A model generated the notes under the pieces. That model did no database searches. It saw only the letters and a program-made list of their open reading frames with translations, and was not told the DNA's origin. A stretch of 64,000 bases of DNA from Winogradskyella schleiferi (lineage in GTDB: Bacteria; Bacteroidota; Bacteroidia; Flavobacteriales; Flavobacteriaceae). Position numbers and translations under genes: made by a program. Below, one piece after another: positions 47,386-56,040 of this stretch. Where the stretch lies: contig NZ_CP053351.1 in NCBI RefSeq assembly GCF_013394655.1, positions 1,178,001 to 1,242,000 on the forward strand. Reading direction: 5' to 3'. Every line of letters starts with the position of its first letter. Within the stretch, counting starts at the first letter, position 1.

Positions 47386-48525
47386 TTACTTTTCTTTTAA
47401 AGCCACAACGCAACAGGTGTTATTATGAAATTCATGCTTACCTGTTTTTGATTTTCCAAATTCTCCATAGCTAAAAAAGCCTACTAAAGGTGCGTTCCAA
47501 ACGTCTTTTACTTGACTGATTTCTTCACTCATTAAAATTCCAAAGGATAAATGCCTGCTAATGCAGGAAAACATGATTAAGGCGTCTGCTTCTTGTTGCT
47601 TTTCGGTTTTTAAGTCGTTGCATTCTTCTACAACTTTTTCAATGGCATCAAAATCTGGTGGAAGTGAAAATTTTACTTTAGAACCTTGCGGTACAGTTCC
47701 GGCACAAATAAGCGAACGGTCTTCTTTATTTGCTAACATGGCTGTGCGCTTTACAGGTGCTACACCTTCGCGTTCCATTTGTAATGGATAATAAGCACCA
47801 ATTTGTGTAACAATTTCGTTACCAGTACTAAAATCATAATCCACTCCAAGGTACTTTATAATCATGTCTAAAGCTGGTTTGTCATCAATGGTGTAAATGA
47901 TATTCGCCTCACTCTTTGTTATGCTTTTCGTCGTTCCTATGGCTTTCCAACCACAGGTGGCAATGCCATTCATTTCAATTTTATTTTCGTCTATTATAAG
48001 CCCGACTAGACCTTTATCGCTACTCTTGTTGTAGGTAAAAGCTATTGGCCCTTCTAAAGCCATATCATCACCAGCCATACCACCAAAAATGGTGACTTCA
48101 CTACCGCATCCTTCTGTAATGCCATCAATAATATTTTCGCCCTCATTGCTTAACCAACCTGAAGCAATAATAAATGCAGGATTGGCGAAGGTCTTTTTTC
48201 CTTCAATTCCAAGTTGTTTAGCATTTTCGTAGGTCGATTGTTCTCCTGTTTCCAAAAACATCAATTTGAAATAGTCCGGATTTATGTCGAGCAGCATCAT
48301 AACGATACTGCCTTCTTCGATGTCTCCATCAATGAATTCACCTGAAGTGGTTGCTCCAAAAACGGCAATCCCTTTTTTGTTTAATATCTCGCTGACTGCA
48401 TTCCAATCTTGTTTAAAGGAAAGAAAAACAATCGCTAATGTCGGTTGAAAATTTTCAGCAATTACTTTATCTAATTGCGTAGCTATATTGCTGGTCGATT
48501 TTCCTTTTATTGAGATTGCATTCAT
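47386..48525 (-). CDS. FIST domain sensor protein 2
   Basis: A 379-residue paralogue of the flanking FIST proteins. FIST_N signatures are LAIVFLSFKQDWNAV, FGATTSGEFIDGDIEEGSIV and FGGMAGDDMALEGP; FIST_C shows DALIMFSCISRHLSFGILMSE and the ending NTCCVVALKEK. In the third part (residues about 225-260) it carries the sugar- or amino-acid-type pocket region YTIDDKPALDMIIKYLG, shared with FIST 1 and 3 as I(D/H)-x-x-PALD or similar. It lies 11 bases after the EthD-like gene. The three paralogues differ most in the N-terminal half, consistent with different ligands. Confidence 0.92.
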   Translation of the reverse strand: MNAISIKGKSTSNIATQLDKVIAENFQPTLAIVFLSFKQDWNAVSEILNKKGIAVFGATTSGEFIDGDIEEGSIVMMLLDINPDYFKLMFLETGEQSTYENAKQLGIEGKKTFANPAFIIASGWLSNEGENIIDGITEGCGSEVTIFGGMAGDDMALEGPIAFTYNKSSDKGLVGLIIDENKIEMNGIATCGWKAIGTTKSITKSEANIIYTIDDKPALDMIIKYLGVDYDFSTGNEIVTQIGAYYPLQMEREGVAPVKRTAMLANKEDRSLICAGTVPQGSKVKFSLPPDFDAIEKVVEECNDLKTEKQQEADALIMFSCISRHLSFGILMSEEISQVKDVWNAPLVGFFSYGEFGKSKTGKHEFHNNTCCVVALKEK

Positions 48526-48536
48526 TTAGATGGATG

Positions 48537-48845
48537 TTACCAGTTCACTGTATTTCCTATGATAATAGTGACTCCGCCAGTGGCGAAGTTTGAAAGATCG
48601 TTCGCAACCGCTTGTCCTTCAGTAGAACCCATTGACTCTTGCATTTGTTCTTCAGTCTTAAAATAAAGTTCCGCCATTAAAAAATAATCTGAGGGTTCGC
48701 CTCCCAGTTCACCTTGTATCTCTGTAATTTCAGCTTTGGCTAAGCCTTCAATTTTATCTACGAGAGGTAAATGGGTTTCTTTATAGTAGGTTTTGAATTT
48801 TTCGGCATCGCTTGGATGTTTGTAGAGCACTGTGATTTTTTTCAT
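48537..48845 (-). CDS. EthD-like small protein
   Basis: A 102-residue protein of the EthD family: a ferredoxin-like alpha/beta fold beginning MKKITVLYKHPSDAEKFKTYY and containing ETHLPLVDKIEGL, the conserved H-x-P-L segment. EthD-type proteins form dimers and bind small hydrophobic or aromatic molecules; some are needed for ether degradation. Encoded between two FIST genes (gaps of 15 and 11 bases), it may process or bind the same ligand that the FIST proteins sense. This is inferred from position only. Confidence 0.88.
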   Translation of the reverse strand: MKKITVLYKHPSDAEKFKTYYKETHLPLVDKIEGLAKAEITEIQGELGGEPSDYFLMAELYFKTEEQMQESMGSTEGQAVANDLSNFATGGVTIIIGNTVNW

Positions 48846-48860
48846 GACTTATTTTCTTTG

Positions 48861-50000
48861 TTATCTTTCTTTTATTGCAACACAACAGGTTGTTAAGTTG
48901 TGCATTTCTAAATTGCCACCTGTGGCTCTGGCTAGTTCTGCATTAGAAAACATACCAATCATTGGTACGTTCCAAACATTTTTTATGCCTTCGATTTCAT
49001 CTGTCATCATGGGACCAAATGAGAGTATTCGTCCAGCACAACTGAACACTATCAGTGCATCGGCTTCTGGCATTTCTTCGGCCTTTAGTTTTTCGACACC
49101 TTTAATTACTTTGTCCATCACATCCCAATCTGGTGGTAGCGAAAAGCGTACTTTGGAGCCTTGTGGAACCGTTCCACTTGTGTAAAAAGAATTGTCTGTC
49201 CAATCAACCACTAGAGCTGGACGCATTACTGGGTCTCCATTTTCCCGTTGTAATTGTAATGGGAAATTGGCTGCAAGTTCCATGAGTACATCTTTATTTT
49301 CTGGCGTAATATTTTGAAGGCCTCCATATTTTACGGTTATATCGAGTGCAGGAATATGATCAATTGTATAAACATGGTTGCCCTTGCTTTTGGTCACGGT
49401 TTTTTCTGTTCCTGCCGCATTCCAACCACAGGTCGCGATACCTTTTATGGCTATTTTTTCTTCATCAATAGCAAGACATAACAAGCCATTTTTACTTACT
49501 TTTCCATTAGAAAAAACAAAGGTTTCCGCAAACCGATAATCATCTCCTGCACTCGCACCAAATGCAGTGACATTATTACCAATGATTTTTTCAAAACCTC
49601 TTAAAATTTCTTCTCCATCGGTTTCGGAATTGCTTGTGCCCATTAAAAAAGCAGGTTTTTTAAACTTCTCTTTTGCTTTTTGAGCAATTTTTTTGGCAAC
49701 TTCTTCGTAGTTCTTCTCAGGATATTCTTCAAGATAAATTTGAAAATAATCTTTGTTAATATCGAGCAGGAGTATGGCTACTGAGCCTTTTTCGGTTTCT
49801 TCATCGATAAACTCACCATTGGTTGTGATTCCAAAAACAGTAATGTTCTGTTCATCTAGAGATTTTGTTATGGCTTCTAAATTTTGACTTACAGAACTAA
49901 AAACTAGAGCCAGAGTGGGTTTAAAACCATCAGATAGACTTTGCTTAACGGCATCTTGAATTTCCTTTGCGGATTTCCCTTTTAGAGATTTTGATTTCAT
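48861..50000 (-). CDS. FIST domain sensor protein 1, first gene of the signalling operon
   Basis: A 379-residue soluble FIST_N plus FIST_C protein: LALVFSSVSQNLEAI, FGITTNGEFIDEETEKGSV and FGASAGDDYRFAETFVF in the first half, ADALIVFSCAGRILSFGPMM and the ending TTCCVAIKER in the second. It resembles FIST 2 more than FIST 3 in the middle (YTIDHIPALDITVKYGG). It begins the long minus-strand operon; the 385-bp upstream gap holds an 8-bp inverted repeat (50070-50097) but no clear consensus promoter. No partner kinase overlaps it; the closest is the kinase at 45169-46215. Confidence 0.92.
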   Translation of the reverse strand: MKSKSLKGKSAKEIQDAVKQSLSDGFKPTLALVFSSVSQNLEAITKSLDEQNITVFGITTNGEFIDEETEKGSVAILLLDINKDYFQIYLEEYPEKNYEEVAKKIAQKAKEKFKKPAFLMGTSNSETDGEEILRGFEKIIGNNVTAFGASAGDDYRFAETFVFSNGKVSKNGLLCLAIDEEKIAIKGIATCGWNAAGTEKTVTKSKGNHVYTIDHIPALDITVKYGGLQNITPENKDVLMELAANFPLQLQRENGDPVMRPALVVDWTDNSFYTSGTVPQGSKVRFSLPPDWDVMDKVIKGVEKLKAEEMPEADALIVFSCAGRILSFGPMMTDEIEGIKNVWNVPMIGMFSNAELARATGGNLEMHNLTTCCVAIKER

Positions 50001-50385
50001 TTATATATGAATAATAATACATTATTTTAGGTTTAAATGCTATTAATCAATTTAGGGTAAGAGATTGTTAAATTTAGTAAAAAAAAAGGCTAAATTTATA
50101 ATCAGCAGCTAAAAGTTATTTTCAACGAAATCAAAACCTTAGGCAATTGAATTTACAGGTCTAAAACTTAAACTAGCCTTGCAATTTTAATTTATTTAAA
50201 GTTAGTTCAATCTAATAAACTTGTCAATAACATTTTGTAAGATATTGGACAATGCCTTTGGTAGTTTGGGAAGTCTTATATCTCCTAAAATAGTCCTATT
50301 GTGTTTGGTTTGTTTAAATATGGACTACAAATAGTGGATAACTGCTTATATAGTTATATGTCCATCAATGTATCGAAATGTTACA
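50001..50385. other. Gene-free stretch upstream of the signalling operon
   Basis: This gap should hold the operon promoter on the minus strand. I see an inverted repeat AAATTTAG (50070-50077) with CTAAATTT (50090-50097), spaced 12 bases, that could be an operator, but no exact TAnnTTTG box within 100 bases of the start. No strong terminator for the upstream gene (50386-51966) is visible, only a weak stem near 50340-50360, so readthrough into the operon is possible. Confidence 0.55.
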
Positions 50386-51966
50386 CTATTGAATAAATGT
50401 TACTCTTGAAATCAATCCATTTCTTATTTCGTAGATGGCAATGGCATAAAAAGTCTCACCATTTATTAATACTTTTTCTTTATCAATAACTTTGTTGCCT
50501 AAAACGATTCTATTTACAATTTCTGCATATAAATCTGGCGTGCGCTTAAAAAACGAATCGTATTGTGCTCTGAGTGGCTCTTGTCCTTCTGAATCTAATG
50601 TATAAGGAAACGTAAATAACATGACGTCGTTCGTATAGGTTTTTACAAATCCATTAATATCGCTATTGTTATAAGCTTCTAGTTGCTCATTCACTATATA
50701 CTCAGGGTTAGTATCCGTTTTAGAGTTTTCAATGAACGTCATGGTATTGATATTGTATTCATCGGTTTCATAAATGGTAATTTGTCTATTCGTTGTATTG
50801 TCAATTGTTACCAATTCTTCATCGACGACCATGTTTTTAAGGGTCATTCTGTTGAGGATTTTAACCTTAGTTGTTTCGTTTTTTTTGAAAAACTGTCGGT
50901 AATGTTCTTTTAAAGTCGTTCGGCCAGAATACATTTTTGCCCTTGGAAATCGGTTTACAATTATATTGGTGTCGAAAGCATTTGCAAATTCATCTAATTG
51001 TCTATTGTTAAAAGGTTCAACATGCTTCTGTACAATTTTTGCAGCTAAATCTTCATTGACATTTTTGGGTGTTTCTTTCGTAGGCTCTTCTACTTCAGTA
51101 GCTATAATATCGCCAGCAATCAATAATTTTGTGCCAGCGGAATTAGCTGAAAGCCGTGTGATTTTTAAAATACCTTTAGTGGACACATCTGCTATTTTCT
51201 TCCAATTGTTATCACGTTGAAGTCTTAATTTATATAAGAAGTTATCCTTTCCTGAAAGCAATGTTTTACTATTAAGCCAGCACATATCTTCAACATCTTT
51301 TATGGTGTTTGCAATAAGTTTAATCTTACCGGTTTTTGGGTTTATGGCTTTTATTTGCCATTGATTGCCATTTGCTTTTGAAATAAAACTCACGAAATCC
51401 GAATTCGGAATTTTATGAAAAGAACGACCTACATTAGATGCATATTTTTTGTTAGTACCGGTTTTGAGGTTGGTAACATAAAGGTTGAGTTCTTCATTTT
51501 CAATAACAGCTGATACAATAGTATTTTGATCGAACCAAGTATAATAAGCAACGACTAAATTATTAATAAGGTCTGTGGAATTACCGTTACTTAAATTGTA
51601 AGCGTACAATTGTTGTTTGCCATCTTGATCTAAGCGCACTGCAGAAACTTCTTGTTGATTAGGGATTTTTAATGGGGAATATTCGCCACCTTCCGTAAAA
51701 TTCACCCAAACTTTAGCATCGTAACGTGTATCGTATTTAGCAATATCAATTTGACCGTCTCTGGCAGATGCGAATACAATATAACGATCATCTAAAAATG
51801 AAGGTTGATTATCATAGCCTTTATTCTTGGAAATATTCTTACCATTCTTAATTTGGATTTTTGAATTATTGATTTCTATATCAAATAAGAAAATTTCAGT
51901 GTCGTAGGATTGCGAGGAAGCCAATAAAGGCAATAAAAACGAGATAAGTAATAAATAATAGCGCAT
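50386..51966 (-). CDS. Secreted propeller protein with two NTF2-like domains
   Basis: A 526-residue exported protein (signal peptide MRYYLLLISFLLPLLASS). Residues about 40-300 form TolB/WD40-like blades (PSFLDDRYIVFASARDGQIDIA, AVRLDQDGKQQLYAYNL). Two SnoaL/NTF2-like domains follow, about 310-410 (KIVQKHVEPFNNRQLDEFANAF) and 415-525 (YIVNEQLEAYNNSDINGFVKTY). The NTF2-like fold also occurs at the N-termini of two operon kinases, and this gene lies directly upstream on the same strand, so a functional link to the operon is possible, but the 385-bp gap argues for a separate transcript. Function unknown. Confidence 0.82.
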   Translation of the reverse strand: MRYYLLLISFLLPLLASSQSYDTEIFLFDIEINNSKIQIKNGKNISKNKGYDNQPSFLDDRYIVFASARDGQIDIAKYDTRYDAKVWVNFTEGGEYSPLKIPNQQEVSAVRLDQDGKQQLYAYNLSNGNSTDLINNLVVAYYTWFDQNTIVSAVIENEELNLYVTNLKTGTNKKYASNVGRSFHKIPNSDFVSFISKANGNQWQIKAINPKTGKIKLIANTIKDVEDMCWLNSKTLLSGKDNFLYKLRLQRDNNWKKIADVSTKGILKITRLSANSAGTKLLIAGDIIATEVEEPTKETPKNVNEDLAAKIVQKHVEPFNNRQLDEFANAFDTNIIVNRFPRAKMYSGRTTLKEHYRQFFKKNETTKVKILNRMTLKNMVVDEELVTIDNTTNRQITIYETDEYNINTMTFIENSKTDTNPEYIVNEQLEAYNNSDINGFVKTYTNDVMLFTFPYTLDSEGQEPLRAQYDSFFKRTPDLYAEIVNRIVLGNKVIDKEKVLINGETFYAIAIYEIRNGLISRVTFIQ

Positions 51967-52128
51967 TGAAGAAAAGTTTTTTTAAAGATAGAAATTTAAT
52001 AAATAATTTGGAGACTAATTTTTTGAAACGCTGAAGTATCGCAAAAAAAAATCAGTAACTCATAAAGAAATCGCTATATGAGGACACAGATAAAAATATG
52101 AAAGGGTTAAATCAATAAAACCATTTTT

Positions 52129-52674
52129 TCAATGAGCGACCGAAACTTGACCGTATTTAGTCTTCAAAATCTCAGTATGATGCTCCACATGATAGGCCGT
52201 CCACATAATTAGTTCTCGAACTGGCATTTTTCCCATTAAAGGATGTGGCAAAACTACGGTGTCTAGATTCTTATCGCTAATTCGCCTGGTTTTGTATTGT
52301 AGTTTCTTTTCTTCGGTTTGCAATCGGTTTAAAAGATATTGTTTGTCTGCTAAAGTCGGAATCTTCATATTTTGAGAACCTTTATAAGTTTTTCCTTTCG
52401 CATCTATTAGTCGCTCTCGGTAACGTTTTACGATATCATCGTAATTTCTTACTGGTCTATTCGCCTTTCCAAATTTAAGACGCAACAAAAATTTAGGCAT
52501 ACTCAATGCATTGTTAAGCGGAACTATACTTTGTAATAAATGCAATACTTGCTGACCTGTAGTCCATTTCCCTTCTGGTCCTTGCGTCCATGAGTCGTCT
52601 GGTTGGTTTTCTAACCAAGAAATCAATTCAGAATGTTTAGTGTCAATTAAATCGGCAATATCGTCTTTATGCAT
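52129..52674 (-). CDS. DinB family protein
   Basis: A 181-residue four-helix-bundle protein. Three metal-ligand histidines are visible in position: His50 (QVLHLLQS) and the pair in WTAYHVEHHTEILK near the C-terminus, the pattern of DinB-like putative thiol transferases or metal-dependent hydrolases. The family includes damage-inducible proteins and bacillithiol transferases; substrate is not predictable here. It stands alone, with 162 bases to the propeller gene and a 144-base gap upstream. Confidence 0.85.
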   Translation of the reverse strand: MHKDDIADLIDTKHSELISWLENQPDDSWTQGPEGKWTTGQQVLHLLQSIVPLNNALSMPKFLLRLKFGKANRPVRNYDDIVKRYRERLIDAKGKTYKGSQNMKIPTLADKQYLLNRLQTEEKKLQYKTRRISDKNLDTVVLPHPLMGKMPVRELIMWTAYHVEHHTEILKTKYGQVSVAH

Positions 52675-52818
52675 ATGAAGGATTTTGATAAAGAAAAGAT
52701 AGGGATTTTTCTTGAAAGTAAAGGCGAGGAGTAGTAAAGTTATTTCTTTTGATTAGAATCTAGAATCAAGACTATTACTAAAATGGAATTTGGATTTTTT
52801 AATTTGTGATTTGAGTTC

Positions 52819-53577
52819 TTATTCTTCCACTTCTTTTTCTTGAATCACAATCTTATCCTTCTTAAATATTGGTACTAAGTAAGATAGATTAAACCCAAAA
52901 CCACCACCAAATGCACTACTATCGAAAGTTCTATTAAATCCGGGAACATAAAGATTTTCGTAATTATCAATCTCTTTTTCCGAAAGTAAAACTTTTAGTT
53001 GTACGTTAACACCAGCAAAAAAATTGTTGAATAATTCTGCTTTTAATCCCACTTGAAGCTCTACCCAAAGTGCTGATAGTCCACTATATTCTGTACCTTC
53101 GTCAACTGTAAATTGCTCTCCCCAATATTGACTATAAACATCGTAAATGGTATAATTATTCAATGTTTGGCTAAAGGAACTTGCACCAACCCGGAAACCT
53201 GCATAAATCATGTTTTCCATATCGAGCCAGTTTTTGTAGAAATTCATATCAACTCCAGCCTTGAAATAGCTGCCTTTTGTAGTGTTACTTAAATAATCAG
53301 TTTCTAAGATGCGTTCTTCGTTACCAATCTCGCCAGCAATATAGATACGTTTAGTAAGACGATAATCTCCCATGATTTCAAAACCAGAATAGTCATCATC
53401 TAGGAAAGTTCGTGCTAGTTTGCTTATATCAGCTCCAAGTCTAAGCCCATACTTTTGCTTGTAAATTAAAGTGTCTTTGACCGTTTTCTTATCCTCTTGC
53501 GCAAAAGCCATTGCAGAAAACAACAGCAATATAATTACACTTCTAGTGATAGATGCGTACATGTGTTGTGTTTTCAT
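52819..53577 (-). CDS. DUF6048 outer-membrane barrel-like protein
   Basis: A 252-residue exported protein whose signal peptide ends near AMAFAQ. Beta-strand rich with alternating aromatic residues (YGLRLGADISKLARTFLDDDY, GDYRLTKRIYIAGEIG) and an outer-membrane-like Phe-rich end before an acidic tail (FGFNLSYLVPIF). It matches what I know as DUF6048 of flavobacteria. Its start overlaps the end of the DUF6452 gene by 35 bases (a Met at 53562 would reduce this to 20), so the two are translationally coupled. DUF6452, DUF6048 and rlmD are a conserved flavobacterial neighbourhood. Function unknown. Confidence 0.82.
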   Translation of the reverse strand: MKTQHMYASITRSVIILLLFSAMAFAQEDKKTVKDTLIYKQKYGLRLGADISKLARTFLDDDYSGFEIMGDYRLTKRIYIAGEIGNEERILETDYLSNTTKGSYFKAGVDMNFYKNWLDMENMIYAGFRVGASSFSQTLNNYTIYDVYSQYWGEQFTVDEGTEYSGLSALWVELQVGLKAELFNNFFAGVNVQLKVLLSEKEIDNYENLYVPGFNRTFDSSAFGGGFGFNLSYLVPIFKKDKIVIQEKEVEE

Positions 53578-54115
53578 TTTCTACAGTATTTTCAATGCTT
53601 TCTTCTATAATTATATTTGCTATCCATGGCTCAGCATCATCGGGTTCTCTGGAGATACTTAATTCTGTAAATATGCTTTTGTACCCACAAGCTCTTGAGA
53701 CATAAATAAAATCGGTTTTGTATGAGATTTCCAAAACGTCAATGTTTGAGTCTCCTGTTTCGTCAACACGTAGGTTAGTGTCTTTTTCAAATATATAACG
53801 AACAGTATTAGTTTCTCCTTCAGTACCAATCATTAAAGGTAATTCCACCGTATTCGCATTTTCGTTATATAGTAATGTGGCATCTGATGATTCTGTGGGT
53901 TCAATAGACGTACCATCTTCATCTGTTACTAAACCGTCTCCATAAACCGTAATCCTCGGGACGTTTTTTAATACTTCCAGATCATCAGCATCATAGAACT
54001 CAATAATTAATCGAGGTGTAGTAGCAGTCGTTTCCGCGCAAATATCATCGCGTTCACAATTAAAGCTTATTATTGCTAAAGTGATAAAACTTATTAAAAT
54101 CAGTGATCTTTTCAA
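53543..54115 (-). CDS. DUF6452 family lipoprotein
   Basis: A 190-residue protein with a lipoprotein signal (MKRSLILISFITLAIISFNC, Cys at residue 20) and a beta-rich domain starting CAETTATTPRLIIEFYDADD. Later parts contain VELPLMIGTEGETNTVRYIF and VSRACGYKSIFTEL, with a conserved Cys. This composition matches the flavobacterial DUF6452 family. It partners the overlapping DUF6048 barrel gene and lies 108 bases downstream of rlmD. The interval holds a heptamer tandem repeat. Function unknown; an outer-membrane complex with DUF6048 is a reasonable guess. Confidence 0.82.
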   Translation of the reverse strand: MKRSLILISFITLAIISFNCERDDICAETTATTPRLIIEFYDADDLEVLKNVPRITVYGDGLVTDEDGTSIEPTESSDATLLYNENANTVELPLMIGTEGETNTVRYIFEKDTNLRVDETGDSNIDVLEISYKTDFIYVSRACGYKSIFTELSISREPDDAEPWIANIIIEESIENTVENENTTHVRIYH

Positions 54116-54126
54116 ATTTGTTTATT

Positions 54127-54182
54127 TCAGTCTTCAGTCTTCAGTCTTCAGTCTTCGGTCATCCGTCTTCTGACTTCAGTTT
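54127..54182. repeat. 7-bp tandem repeat, unit TCAGTCT
   Basis: Four perfect and about four degenerate copies of TCAGTCT run from 54127 to 54182, in the gap between rlmD and the DUF6452 gene. The same word, inverted as ACTGAAGACTGAACACTG, is seen near 10683-10700. Confidence 0.85.
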
Positions 54183-54223
54183 TAGGTTATTTAAAAATTT
54201 CTATTCATACTTAAAGTCTTCTT

Positions 54224-55678
54224 TCATTCTTTTTCAAAAAGCACAACTGTTTCAATATGTGCCGTATGCGGAAATTGATCGACCAAACTGAGTTTTTTAA
54301 TTGTATAACCAGCTTCCATTAATTGCTCCGTATCCCTTGCCTGCGTCGCAGGATTACAAGATACATAAACCAAACGTTCTGCATTTAGGTTTATTATTTT
54401 TTTAAGAGTTTTGGGCGCAATTCCGGCTCTTGCTGGATCTAAAATGATGGTTCTTATTTTGTTGGTATATTCAGGATGTTCACTTAAAAATTTCCCAACA
54501 TCAGCAGCATAGAATTTTAAACCTTCTATGTTGTTTCTTTTTGCGTTTTCTTTGGCATCCTTAATCGCAGCGGCAACAATATCTACACCAACAATTTTAG
54601 TGTTGTCTGCTTTGTTGGCTATGATTTGGCCAATGGTTCCTGTGCCACAAAATAAATCTAAAACAACGGTATTATCAACAGCATCTTTATTTTCTAACGC
54701 ATAATCAACGACTTTGGCATATAATTTTTCGGCACATTTAGGGTTGGTTTGAAAAAAGCTTTTCATACTGATTTCAAAATGTAAACCCAGTAATTCTTCA
54801 ACTATTTTATCATTACCATAAATTAGTGAAATACTTCCTGTGGTAGCTATGGTTCTGTCTCCAATTTCATCATTTATGGTATGTAATAATCCCGCAACTC
54901 TATCGCCAAATAATTCTACCAGAAAATTTGCGAATTCATCCAAATCAAATTTTGGTAAATCGTAAGATGTGGTTACCAAATTAAATAAGAGTTTATTGGT
55001 TTTATATGATTTCCGGACTACAAAATATCTAAAGAAACCTTTCTTTTTTGGAGCGTGCCAAGGCGCTAAACCTGTTTCTATGCAATACGCTCTGATGTCT
55101 TTAAGATGATTTTCAAATTCGGCATCAAATAAGCCTGAATCTTTATTCAGATTATCGCCACACCACCATGTGCCACGTTTTTTAAAACCTAATGTAAATT
55201 CATCGACATCAGTTTTCAATTCGTGGTTATAACCAATGGCAGAAAAACCATACTCCATTTTATTTCGGTAATGGAAAGTGTTTGGTGAGGTTACAAACTC
55301 GTCAAACTTATCTTCAATATCAGCGACTTTACCGATACGTTTAAATAATTCTAAGGTACTTTGCTTTTTATATTGGTGCTGTTTTTCAATGGGTAAATTA
55401 ATATAAGGCGCGCCAGGAATACTTTGGTATGGCATATCAATTTCATCTTCTGAAGGCTTTAAGACTTCAAAAAGTTTTCCTTCCGCATATTTCTTGCTAG
55501 TCTTTTTAATTTGGGTTTTCACCAATTGCCCAGGTAAAGTATTAGGTACAAAAACCACAAATTCGCCATGTTCGTTTCGAATACGACCAATGCCTTTGCC
55601 GCCAAAAGCGTAATCTTCGATTAAGATATCAATGATTTGTCCGCGTTTTACAAATTTGTTCCGTTCTCTTTTTGGCAT
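54224..55678 (-). CDS. rlmD: 23S rRNA (uracil-5)-methyltransferase RlmD
   Basis: A 484-residue RNA m5U methyltransferase. An N-terminal TRAM domain (residues 8-70, RGQIIDILIEDYAFGGKGIG) binds RNA. The methyltransferase core has the SAM-binding VVLDLFCGTGTIGQ, ILDPARAGIAPK, and the catalytic Cys in VYVSCNPATQARD. The iron-sulfur Cys residues of some homologues are not clearly kept in the usual order. It modifies U1939-type sites of 23S rRNA; the exact target position is taken from family knowledge. It starts the DUF6452-DUF6048 neighbourhood and has a good -7 box 20 bases upstream. Confidence 0.92.
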   Translation of the reverse strand: MPKRERNKFVKRGQIIDILIEDYAFGGKGIGRIRNEHGEFVVFVPNTLPGQLVKTQIKKTSKKYAEGKLFEVLKPSEDEIDMPYQSIPGAPYINLPIEKQHQYKKQSTLELFKRIGKVADIEDKFDEFVTSPNTFHYRNKMEYGFSAIGYNHELKTDVDEFTLGFKKRGTWWCGDNLNKDSGLFDAEFENHLKDIRAYCIETGLAPWHAPKKKGFFRYFVVRKSYKTNKLLFNLVTTSYDLPKFDLDEFANFLVELFGDRVAGLLHTINDEIGDRTIATTGSISLIYGNDKIVEELLGLHFEISMKSFFQTNPKCAEKLYAKVVDYALENKDAVDNTVVLDLFCGTGTIGQIIANKADNTKIVGVDIVAAAIKDAKENAKRNNIEGLKFYAADVGKFLSEHPEYTNKIRTIILDPARAGIAPKTLKKIINLNAERLVYVSCNPATQARDTEQLMEAGYTIKKLSLVDQFPHTAHIETVVLFEKE

Positions 55679-56040
55679 GTTTTCAATTAATTTGGATGCA
55701 AAGATATCTTTATTGATTTTTAAATTTAGATAAATCTATGCATTTTTATAATTGTTGATTCGGCCATTAAAGTTTTTTGACACGATTTTCACTAATTTCC
55801 CCTAATCTGTTCGGTAATTACTGATAGTTTTTCTAAGTGAATAGTTTATATTTCATGAATTAACACGACTTTCAATCTGTTTATATATGTTATAAATTTC
55901 AATTAAATTTGAATGTTTACGAGTGAAGTCTTTACTCTTGATTTTAAAAGCGCCTTGTGCTGAACTTGTTTCAGTAAGCGGTCTAGGTTCTTTTTTGTTA
56001 AATTAATTGAACCTTTTCAGAATTCTTTCGTCTTTAGAGT
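55679..56040. other. Divergent intergenic region between rlmD and the SRPBCC gene
   Basis: This 362-bp gap holds the rlmD -7 box (55699-55706) and a short hairpin CTGAA-cttgt-TTCAG (55960-55974), part of a 'TGCTGAACTTGTTTCAG' element common between flavobacterial genes. No further gene or RNA could be supported. Confidence 0.6.
55699..55706 (-). promoter_or_regulatory. rlmD -7 promoter box
   Basis: On the minus strand the sequence is TATCTTTG, an exact TAnnTTTG match, 20 bases before the start codon. Confidence 0.65.
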
